This document shows, in pieces, positions 56,255-64,000 of a stretch of 64,000 nt of DNA. The notes under the pieces are model-generated. The model worked only from the letters and a program-made list of their open reading frames with translations, was not told the origin of the DNA and ran no database searches. Both the position numbers and the translations under genes were made by a program. Within the stretch, counting starts at the first letter, position 1. The number at the start of each line of letters is the position of its first letter. The stretch covers positions 1 through 64,000 of the forward strand of contig NZ_FOAP01000021.1 of the NCBI RefSeq assembly GCF_900109545.1. The letters are read 5' to 3'. The DNA is from Stigmatella aurantiaca (GTDB lineage Bacteria > Myxococcota > Myxococcia > Myxococcales > Myxococcaceae).

Positions 56255-59200
56255 CTACCCCTCCTCTCCGGGACGCCGCGGGGTGACGGGTTTGGGCTTG
56301 ATGCGGCGCAGCCGATCGAAGTCCGAGGCGCGGCGCGTGCCTTTGAGGTCGTCCTCTTGCTTGCGCTCGGTCTCCGTCTGGAGTTCCAGCCGGGCCAAGC
56401 TCCTGTCTGCCCCGCCGGCAAGCTGTCGCAGAAGCAGTTCGTATTGCCGGTGCATCCGTGCAATGGCCGCCTCGTCGAAGATGTCGGCGTCGTAGCTCCA
56501 CGAGGCCGCGAGCCCGCCGTCGTGCTCCTCGAGGATGACGACGAGGTCGAACTTCACCGCGTCGAAGTTGGGCGTCACCTGGCTCATGCTCAGGTTCCCG
56601 AGCCGGAGCGGCGGCAGCGGCGCGTTCTGCAACACGAAGAGAACTTGGAAGAGCGGGTTGTAACTCAGTGAACGCTCAATCCCGAGTTCGTCCACGACGC
56701 GCTCGAAGGGCACGTCCTGGTGTTCATAGGCCTCGAGCGTCAGCGCTCTGACTCGCTGCAGGAGCTCCTGGAAGGAGAGGGAGCCTTGAACCTGGCACCT
56801 GAGCGCCAGGGTGTTGACGAAGAACCCGATCAAGTCCTCGGTGAGCGGGTGGGCCCGGTTGGCCAGGGGGGCCCCTACCACGATGTCCTCGCTGCCCGTC
56901 AGCCGGTAAAGCAGCGTGTAGAAGGCCGCCAGCGCGGTCATGAAGAGCGTCGTGCCCTCCTGCCTTCCGAGCTTCCGGAGCGCTTCGGTGTCCTGGGGGC
57001 TGAGCCGCCCAACGACGAGCTTGCCGCGGTGGCTCGGAACTTCGGGCCGTGGGAGTGCGGAGGGTAACGCGAGCCGCGCGGGGGCTCCTGCCAGCTGCTG
57101 GCGCCAGTACTGGAGCTGGCGCTCGAGCAGTTCGCCCTGGAGCCAGTGCCGTTGCCAGTACGCGAAGTCAGCGTACTGGATCGGCAGGGGCGGCAGCGGG
57201 TTCTGCTTACCTGCGCTGAACGCCTCGTAGAGCGCTGTCATCTCGCGGAAGAGCACTCCCAGTGACCAGCCGTCCGAGACGATGTGGTGGAGCGTTACCA
57301 GCAAGGCGTGCTCCTGTTCGTCCAGCCGCAGCAGGCGGACGCGCAGCAGCGGGGGCTCGGCGAGTTCGAACGGCTGCTCCGCCTCCTTTTTTTCAATCTC
57401 CCGGGCGCACGCCTCGCGCTCGCCCGCGGGCAACGCGCGGAGATCCTCGACCGGCACCTTCAGCTTCAGCACCGGCACGATGCGCTGGACCGGGCGTCCC
57501 TCCTGGGATTCGAACGCGGTGCGAAGCACCTCGTGGCGCTCCAGCAGCGTCTCCAAGCACTGCTCGAGCACCGCCACGTCGAGCGCGCCAGTGAGCCGCA
57601 GCGCCCCCGGGATGTTGTACGTCGAGGCGTGCGGCTCGAGCTGGGCGAGGAACCAGAGCCGTTGCTGCGAGTAGGACAGTGGCAGGGGGCCGCCCCTCGC
57701 CACTGGAGAGAGCGGCCGTGAGGCGGCCTGCCGGGAGCGGCTTGCCGCCTCGATTCGCTCCGCCAGCGTGGCCACGGTGCCGCCCTCGAACAGCGACTTC
57801 AACGGTAGCGCAATGCCGGTGGTTTCACGCACCCTCGACAGGAGCCGTGTCGCCAGCAGCGAGTGCCCGCCCAGCTCGAAAAAGTTCTCGTGAATTCCTA
57901 CGTGGGTCCGTCCGAGCAGTTCGCGCCAGATCGACGTGAGGGCCAGTTCGGCCGCGGTGCGAGGCGCGCTCAGGGGGGCTCCGGTCTGTGGGCTGTCTAG
58001 AGGCTCCTGGGCGAGCGCCCGCCGATCGACCTTGCCGTTTGGGGACAGGGGCAGCGCGTGGTGGAACACCACGGCGGACGGGAGCATGTGCTCGGGGAGC
58101 TGGGGCTCCAGGTAACCGCGCAGCTCGCCGGACGTGACAGCGGAGGCGTCCCGGAGGACGACGTGCGCCACCAACCGCTTGGTGTCCGCGCGCTCCCCGG
58201 CCGCCACCACGGCGGCGTCGCGCAGCGCCGGGTGCCTGAGCAAGGTGGCCTCCACCTCACCCGGCTCAATCCGGAAGCCGCGGACCTTCACCTGGTTGTC
58301 CACCCGTCCCAGGAATTCGATGCACCCATCGGTCCTCCAGCAGACGAGGTCTCCTGTCCGGTACATGCGGCTCCCCGGCTCGCGGTTGAAGGGGTCTGGC
58401 AGGAACCGCTCCGCAGTCAGTCCGGCACGCCCGATGTACCCGCGCGCAAGCCCGTCGCCCGCGCAGTACAGCTCGCCGGGTGCTCCGAGCGGCACGGGCT
58501 CGAGCCCGGCGTCGAGGACATAGACCCGCGTGCCCGTGATGGGGGCCCCGATGGGCACCGGTGCCTCGGCCTCATCCGGCGCCTCCATGGGGTGGCAGCA
58601 GGTGAACGTGGTGTTCTCGGTGGGGCCGTAGCCGTTGATGAGCCGGAGCCCGGGGTGACGCTCAAGCACGCGGCGCACGTGGGCAGGGGAGAGCACGTCT
58701 CCGCCCGCGAGGAGTTGCCGCACGCCCGAGAGTGCCTCCAAGTGGTGCTCCACTACGTTGTGAAAGAGCCCGGCGGTCAGCCACAGCGCGGTTACCCGAT
58801 GCCTTGCCAGGGTGTCCTCAAGCCGATCGAGCGGTGTCCCGTCGCCGGGGAACAGCACCAGGCGGCCACCGTTCAACAGTGGCCCCCAGATCTCCAGCGT
58901 CGCGGCATCGAACGAGAAGGGAGCGAGATGGAGGAAGGCATCCTCCGCGGACAGCTTCACGTAGTTGGGGGCGGTGACGAGACGGACCACGGCCCGGTGG
59001 GGGACGCAGACGCCCTTCGGCTGGCCGGTGGAGCCCGACGTGTACATGACGTAGGCGAGGTTCTCGGCTCCCACCGCATCCGGCAGGCCTTCTGTCGGTT
59101 CACCGGCGATGGACGGCCAACCGGCGTCGAGGCAGAGCCGGTCCGCGAGGACGCCCTCGAGCGCCGGTGCCAAGGCCTCCTCGGTGAGGACCAGCCTCGC

Positions 59201-62200
59201 GTCCGCGTCCGTCAGCATCAGCGTTAGGCGCTCCCGTGGGTGGCCAGGCTCGAGAGGCAGGTATGCCCCTCCTGCCTTCAGGATGCCCAGCATGCCGATC
59301 ACCCGCTCGAACGAGCGGCGCACATACAGTCCTACCCGGGTGTCGGGTCTAACGCCGCGGCGCCGGAGGTGATGCGCAAGCTGGTTGCTGCGCTGAGCCA
59401 GTTCCCCGTACGTCAATCGCTGGCCCTCCAACTCGACGGCGACGGCGTGTGGAGTCCGGGCAGCCTGCTCCTCGAAGCGCTGGTGAATGGCCGCTTCGCG
59501 CGGGTACTCACGCCCGGTGCCGTTGGCCCGGGCGATCACCGCTACCTCCTGCCCGGTGAGCAGTGGGAGCCGCGCAAGCGGCGCATCAGGGTGCTCCAGT
59601 GCTCCCCGGAGCAGCCGCTCGAAGTGCTCGGCCATGCGGGCCACCGCCTCGGTGGGGAGCCATGTGGTGTCGAACTGCCAGCTCGCCCCCCAGCCATCGC
59701 CCCGCTGTTCGATCTCAAGCAGGAGATCAAACTTCGCCTGCCCGGGCAGCACCTCCTCGAAGGAGGTCTTCAGGCCCGGCAGGATGGGCCCTCCGCCAGG
59801 GGTGTCCCGCAGGAGGAACATGAGCTGCAGGAAGGGCGGCCGGCTGGACGTGCGTGCTGGCCGGACGGCCTCCACCAGCTTTTCGAACGGCAGATCTTGG
59901 TGCGCGAGGGCGGTGAGGGCCACCTCGCGTACCCGCGCCACGAGTTGCCGGAAAGAAACGCGCTCGGGAAGGTGGGTTCTGAGTACCAGCGTGTTCACGA
60001 AGAACCCAGCCACCCCCTCAAGCGCCTCGTGGGTCCGGTGCGCCACTGGCGTGCCGACCACCAGATCGCGCTGCCCGGTGTGCCGGTGCAGCAGTGCCTC
60101 GAATGCGGCGAGCATCGCCATGAAGGGCGTGGCGCCCTCGGCGTGGCAGAACGCATGCAACGAGGCCATCAGCGGCGCGGGGAGGGGGCGGCGGACGACG
60201 CCGGCCGGACTGAGGCCGATGGAACGGGTCCGGCGGGAGAGGGGGAGCTCAAGTTCCGCCGGTGCGCCCTCCAATGTCCTCCGCCAATGCGCGAGCTGCC
60301 TCTCTAGCACTTCGCCATCGAGCCACTTGCGCTGCCACACCGCGAAGTCGGCGTACTGCACCTCCAATGCTGGCAGTGCTGCCGCGCGTCCGGCACTCCG
60401 GGCACCATAGAACTCCGCCAGATCCCGGAAGAGGATGTCCAGCGACCACGCGTCGCACACGATGTGGTGGAGTACCACCACCAAGCGGTGCTCCTCTTCG
60501 CCCAGCCGGAGCAGACGCGCGCGCATCAGCGGCGCTCGTGAGAGATCGAAGGGGCGGGCCACCTCTGTGCGGACCCGCTCCGCTGCGCGGTCCTCCCGTT
60601 GCCCGGGCGGCAGAGCGCGCAGATCTTCCACCTCGAAAGGCAGTTCCACCGAGGGCTCGATGAGCTGGACCGGTTCTCCGGCCCGCTCAAGCAAGCGGGT
60701 TCGCAGGATTTCGTGCCGCCGCGTCAGCTCGCTCAGGGAGAACTCGAGCGCGGCGGCGTCGAGCCTTCCAAGGAGGTGGAGTGTCCCAGGCATGTTGTAG
60801 GCGGCGCTGCCGGGTTCCATCTGGGCCAACAGCCACAGCCGTTGCTGCGCGAAGGACAGTGGCAGAGGTGCGCTGCGGCTGGCGCGGACGAGCGGCCGGG
60901 TGGCAGGGGTCTTGCCGGCCTGATCGATTCGCGCCGCCAGCGCCGCAATGGTGCCCTCCTCGAACAAGGCCCTGAGCGGCAGTTCCACTCCGAACGTGCT
61001 CCGGAGCCGGGCGATGACCTGCATGGCCAGCAAGGAGTGGCCTCCCAGCTCGAAGAAGCCCTGGTCGATGCCCACGCGGCCGAGCTGCAGGACGTCCGCC
61101 CAGATTCCGGCGAGTACTGCCTCGGTCGACGTTCGCGGCGCCTCCCCCTCAATCGAGGAGGGCGGGGGTGGCAAGGCGCGCCGATCCACCTTTCCGGAAG
61201 AGCCGTACGGGAACGCGTCGAGCCGGACGATAGCGGCCGGCACCATGTAGGGTGGCAGCCGCGCGGCGAGCTGAGCACGCAGGGCTGACGGCGCCACTTC
61301 CGGCGCGGCAACCACGTAAGCGATGAGCCGCGCCTCTTTTCCCGCGTTCTCCCCTTGGAGCAGGACAAGGGCGTCGCGGACACCCTCACAGGCGCGGAGC
61401 GCGGTCTCGATTTCACCCAGCTCCACGCGGAAGCCCCGGATCTTCACCTGCTCGTCGGCGCGGCCCAGGTACTCCAGCACGCCATCCGCACGCATGCGGG
61501 CCAGATCGCCGGTGCGGTACATGCGGCTGCCCGGCGCGGTGGCGTGCGGATCCACCATGAAGCGCTCGGCGGTCAGCGCGGGATCGCGGAAGTAGCCTCG
61601 GGCCAAGCCCTCACCCGTCAGCCACAGCTCCCCCACGCCACCAGCCGGTACGGGCTCAAGCCGTCCATCGAGAACGTAAGCCCCCATCGTCCGCAGTGGC
61701 TGGCCGATGGGGACGTCGTCGAGTCCCGTCGTCGTCGCGGCCGGCAGGTCGTGGCAGGTGGCAGACACCGTTGCTTCGGTCGGCCCGTACACATTGATCA
61801 GATGAATGGATGGCGGCGCGCGGCGGTGCCACTGCGTCACCCGGTCGGCGCGCACGCGCTCCCCAGCGACGATCACGAAACGAAGCGACGAAGGAAGAGG
61901 GAGTTCCCTCTCGGTGATCGCGGCCACCACCGTGTGAAAGAAGGCGGTCGGCAGATCCAGCAGCGTCACCGCCCACTGTTCACACCCGGCGAGGAAGCCC
62001 TCCACGGTGGCGAGCATCGCCGCGTCGCGGAGGACGAGCGTGGCGCCAGTGCAGAGCGCGAGGAAAATCTCCTCCACGCTGGAGTCAAAACTGAGGGAGT
62101 TGAACTGGAGGATGCGATCCTCGGGAACGACGCCGAAGCGCACCCGCTCGGCTTGGACGAGGCTTGCGAGGGCACGATGGGACACCATGACGCCCTTGGG

Positions 62201-64000
62201 CCGTCCGGTGGAGCCGGACGTATAGATGACGTAGGCGAGGTTCTCCGGCGTCACGGCGGAGGGCGGAGGCTCGTGGCGTGCCTCCCCGGGCTCCACCGTC
62301 ACCACGGTGACGCCCTGGGTGGCGAAGAAGGCCGCGTGGGATGCACGGGTGACGGCGATCCGCGCTTCCGAGTCCGCGATGACGTCCGCGCGCCGCGCGT
62401 TGCTGAACTCGGGGTCCAGCGGCACGTAGGCCCCTCCCGCCTTGAGAATCCCGAGCACCGCGACGAGCTGCTCGATCGAGCGTTCGAGGTAGATCACCAC
62501 CAGCGTGTCGGGCCCTACGCCCAGTTCGCGCAACCGCCAGGCCAACGCATTGGCCCGGGCGTCCAGCTCCCCGTACGTCAGCGATTCCGCTCCGGACAGG
62601 ATGGCGGCCTTCTCCGGCGAGAGCCGCGCGCGCTCTCCGATCCAGGTGTGGATGCAGGCGGGCGGTGGCGTCTCCATCGCCCGCCCCCATGCGAGCAACC
62701 GCGCCCGGTCTTCCGCGGGATCGAGCTGCAGCACGGCCAGCGGCGCGTTGGGATGCTCCACGGCACTGCGCAGCAGCGACTCGTATCTCCGCAACAGCCG
62801 CTCGGCCGTCCCAGGCTCGAAGAGATCCGTGTTGTATTCGAGCGCCACATGGAAGCGCCCGTCGAGTTCAGCGATGGAGAGGGCAAGGTCGAGCTGGGCC
62901 GTTCCGAGCTCCAGCTCCAGGGACTCCATGGCCACGCCCGCGAGCGAGATCCGTGCGCCGCCCGTGCCCTGGGCCAGGGCCGCCAGTCCTCTTTCGCTCC
63001 GCGGCGGAGATTGCTGGAATGAGAAAATCGTCTGGAACAAGGGGGAGCGGCTCGCCTGGCGCAGGGGGGCCAGACGCTCGACGAGGAGACTGAACGGCAT
63101 GGCCGCGTGCTCGAGCGCCTCATGGACGGTCCGGCTCACTTCCGCCATCAACGCGCGGAACGAGAGCCCGCCATCCAGTTCCAGCCGCAGCACCAACGGG
63201 TTGACGAAGTACCCGGCCGTCTCTGCCAGTTCGGCGCGCTCACGGCCCACGGTAGGCGCTCCCACCCAGATCTCCCGCTGGCCATTGTGCCGGTGCAGCA
63301 GCGTGGCATACGCCGCGAGCAGGGGGGCAAAGGGGGTAGCCGTCTCGCGGCGAAAGAGTTCCTTCAACCGCGCCGTGAGCGCTGCGTCCAGCACGCGCTC
63401 CCGCCTGCCGCCGCGGTACGTCTGCACCGGCGGGCGGGGGTGATCCGCTAGGTGCTCAAGGACCGGCGGGGAGCCCGACAGCCGGCGCCGCCAGTACTCC
63501 CAGAGACGTTGTCCGTGCTCACTTTCGAGCCGTTCCTGCTCCCAGAGCACGGCGTCCACGTAGGAGGCCGCAGGGGCGGGAAGCACCACTGCGGCACCGT
63601 TCCGCTCCGCCGGGTAGAGCGCGGAGAGTTCCCGGGCAAGCTGTCCGAGCGACCAGAAGTCCGCGATCAGGTGGTGCGCCACCACCAGCAGCACCTGCTC
63701 GGTCCCACTCCGCTGGTACAGCCGGAGCCGGAGCAGGGGGCCCTGCTGGAGCTCGAACGGGAGGGAGGCCTCCTCGCGCAGCCGGGCGCGCAGGGTGTCC
63801 TCGCTCCAAGCGGAGGCGTCCTCGCAACGGAAGCAGGCTTCTCCGTCCGGGTGGACCCGCTGGAAGGGTGTCCCTTCATGCGCGTGAAAAGTGGTGCGCA
63901 GGCTGGGGTGGCGCTCGACGAGCCGGCGCACCGCACGCCGGAGCAGTCCCTCGTCGAGCGGCTCCAGGACGCGGAGCGCTGCGGCGATGTGGTAGGCGGC
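56255..64000 (-). CDS. NRPS, partial (C-A-T-C-A-T-C)
   Basis: The minus-strand frame is open from the right edge (no start in the window) for 2,582 codons. Domains in transcription order: a condensation domain already under way at the edge (HHLIADFWS), adenylation 1 with YVIYTSGSTGRPKGV (about 62,200), carrier 1 FFELGGHSLLAMQV (about 61,050), condensation 2 (LHHIVCDAWS, about 60,460), adenylation 2 YVMYTSGSTGQPKGV (about 59,030), carrier 2 FFELGGHSLLATRL (about 57,880), and a complete condensation 3 (LHHIVSDGWS, about 57,270). The protein then stops after a basic tail ending RRPGEEG. No thioesterase or reductase follows. Adenylation 1 shares FDSSVEEIF and LDLPTAF with the lysine-activating domain of MxcG. 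Other specificities I cannot call. Confidence 0.92.
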   Translation of the reverse strand, partial: AAYHIAAALRVLEPLDEGLLRRAVRRLVERHPSLRTTFHAHEGTPFQRVHPDGEACFRCEDASAWSEDTLRARLREEASLPFELQQGPLLRLRLYQRSGTEQVLLVVAHHLIADFWSLGQLARELSALYPAERNGAAVVLPAPAASYVDAVLWEQERLESEHGQRLWEYWRRRLSGSPPVLEHLADHPRPPVQTYRGGRRERVLDAALTARLKELFRRETATPFAPLLAAYATLLHRHNGQREIWVGAPTVGRERAELAETAGYFVNPLVLRLELDGGLSFRALMAEVSRTVHEALEHAAMPFSLLVERLAPLRQASRSPLFQTIFSFQQSPPRSERGLAALAQGTGGARISLAGVAMESLELELGTAQLDLALSIAELDGRFHVALEYNTDLFEPGTAERLLRRYESLLRSAVEHPNAPLAVLQLDPAEDRARLLAWGRAMETPPPACIHTWIGERARLSPEKAAILSGAESLTYGELDARANALAWRLRELGVGPDTLVVIYLERSIEQLVAVLGILKAGGAYVPLDPEFSNARRADVIADSEARIAVTRASHAAFFATQGVTVVTVEPGEARHEPPPSAVTPENLAYVIYTSGSTGRPKGVMVSHRALASLVQAERVRFGVVPEDRILQFNSLSFDSSVEEIFLALCTGATLVLRDAAMLATVEGFLAGCEQWAVTLLDLPTAFFHTVVAAITERELPLPSSLRFVIVAGERVRADRVTQWHRRAPPSIHLINVYGPTEATVSATCHDLPAATTTGLDDVPIGQPLRTMGAYVLDGRLEPVPAGGVGELWLTGEGLARGYFRDPALTAERFMVDPHATAPGSRMYRTGDLARMRADGVLEYLGRADEQVKIRGFRVELGEIETALRACEGVRDALVLLQGENAGKEARLIAYVVAAPEVAPSALRAQLAARLPPYMVPAAIVRLDAFPYGSSGKVDRRALPPPPSSIEGEAPRTSTEAVLAGIWADVLQLGRVGIDQGFFELGGHSLLAMQVIARLRSTFGVELPLRALFEEGTIAALAARIDQAGKTPATRPLVRASRSAPLPLSFAQQRLWLLAQMEPGSAAYNMPGTLHLLGRLDAAALEFSLSELTRRHEILRTRLLERAGEPVQLIEPSVELPFEVEDLRALPPGQREDRAAERVRTEVARPFDLSRAPLMRARLLRLGEEEHRLVVVLHHIVCDAWSLDILFRDLAEFYGARSAGRAAALPALEVQYADFAVWQRKWLDGEVLERQLAHWRRTLEGAPAELELPLSRRTRSIGLSPAGVVRRPLPAPLMASLHAFCHAEGATPFMAMLAAFEALLHRHTGQRDLVVGTPVAHRTHEALEGVAGFFVNTLVLRTHLPERVSFRQLVARVREVALTALAHQDLPFEKLVEAVRPARTSSRPPFLQLMFLLRDTPGGGPILPGLKTSFEEVLPGQAKFDLLLEIEQRGDGWGASWQFDTTWLPTEAVARMAEHFERLLRGALEHPDAPLARLPLLTGQEVAVIARANGTGREYPREAAIHQRFEEQAARTPHAVAVELEGQRLTYGELAQRSNQLAHHLRRRGVRPDTRVGLYVRRSFERVIGMLGILKAGGAYLPLEPGHPRERLTLMLTDADARLVLTEEALAPALEGVLADRLCLDAGWPSIAGEPTEGLPDAVGAENLAYVMYTSGSTGQPKGVCVPHRAVVRLVTAPNYVKLSAEDAFLHLAPFSFDAATLEIWGPLLNGGRLVLFPGDGTPLDRLEDTLARHRVTALWLTAGLFHNVVEHHLEALSGVRQLLAGGDVLSPAHVRRVLERHPGLRLINGYGPTENTTFTCCHPMEAPDEAEAPVPIGAPITGTRVYVLDAGLEPVPLGAPGELYCAGDGLARGYIGRAGLTAERFLPDPFNREPGSRMYRTGDLVCWRTDGCIEFLGRVDNQVKVRGFRIEPGEVEATLLRHPALRDAAVVAAGERADTKRLVAHVVLRDASAVTSGELRGYLEPQLPEHMLPSAVVFHHALPLSPNGKVDRRALAQEPLDSPQTGAPLSAPRTAAELALTSIWRELLGRTHVGIHENFFELGGHSLLATRLLSRVRETTGIALPLKSLFEGGTVATLAERIEAASRSRQAASRPLSPVARGGPLPLSYSQQRLWFLAQLEPHASTYNIPGALRLTGALDVAVLEQCLETLLERHEVLRTAFESQEGRPVQRIVPVLKLKVPVEDLRALPAGEREACAREIEKKEAEQPFELAEPPLLRVRLLRLDEQEHALLVTLHHIVSDGWSLGVLFREMTALYEAFSAGKQNPLPPLPIQYADFAYWQRHWLQGELLERQLQYWRQQLAGAPARLALPSALPRPEVPSHRGKLVVGRLSPQDTEALRKLGRQEGTTLFMTALAAFYTLLYRLTGSEDIVVGAPLANRAHPLTEDLIGFFVNTLALRCQVQGSLSFQELLQRVRALTLEAYEHQDVPFERVVDELGIERSLSYNPLFQVLFVLQNAPLPPLRLGNLSMSQVTPNFDAVKFDLVVILEEHDGGLAASWSYDADIFDEAAIARMHRQYELLLRQLAGGADRSLARLELQTETERKQEDDLKGTRRASDFDRLRRIKPKPVTPRRPGEEG

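Overview
The window looks like a fruiting myxobacterium of the Cystobacterineae, most likely Stigmatella. Coding DNA is very GC-rich (I counted 43 of 60 bases in 5461-5520). There is a DUF2378 (Myxococcales TIGR02265-type) gene, and there are several cysteine-rich lipoproteins. A complete myxochelin-type catecholate siderophore locus has the gene order known from Stigmatella aurantiaca (mxcC-D-E-F-G, class II DAHP synthase, mxcH, a lipoprotein, then mxcK and mxcL). The species assignment is inference from this content.

Layout. (1) 1-860: three abutting, broken insertion-sequence remnants (IS30-, IS3- and IS5-like). (2) 957-3734: an AT-richer three-gene operon resembling accessory genes of type VI secretion effector loci, followed by short tandem repeats and about 580 bp with no assignable gene. 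(3) 4313-9862: a compact three-gene operon encoding a Vsr/DUF559-type nuclease, a winged-helix protein and a giant two-ATPase (AAA plus HerA/FtsK-like) protein. I cannot match it to a named system, and it is the best candidate in the window for an undescribed DNA-defence or DNA-processing module. (4) 9936-14017: osmoregulated periplasmic glucan operon opgG-opgH, with what looks like the cytoplasmic N-terminal domain of OpgH encoded as a separate gene between them. (5) 14388-24005: chromosomal genes (MnmC-like methyltransferase, DUF2378, ornithine cyclodeaminase family, SDR, Ski2-like helicase, a methyltransferase-P450 pair, TerB-like and zinc-ribbon proteins).

(6) 24188-26952: hmuTUV-type haem ABC importer. 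(7) 28186-46322: the myxochelin regulon. Chorismate supply (class II DAHP synthase), DHB synthesis (mxcD, mxcF, mxcC), DHB activation (mxcE), the NRPS mxcG with reductive release, transamination of the released aldehyde (mxcL), export (mxcK), outer-membrane uptake (mxcH) and intracellular iron release (mxcB) are all present. Fur-box-like 19-bp dyads lie before mxcB, mxcC, mxcD and mxcK and over the mxcH start codon.

(8) 46435-50966: aldo-keto reductase, exported MsrB, a repeat-bearing lipoprotein, a secreted polysaccharide-lyase-like protein and a methyltransferase. (9) 51100 to the right edge: a second biosynthetic locus on the minus strand. It has an NRPS running off the window (C-A-T-C-A-T-C, ending in a condensation domain with no thioesterase), an unknown protein, a B12-type radical SAM enzyme, a JmjC-type oxygenase and an MFS exporter. 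I do not recognise its product.
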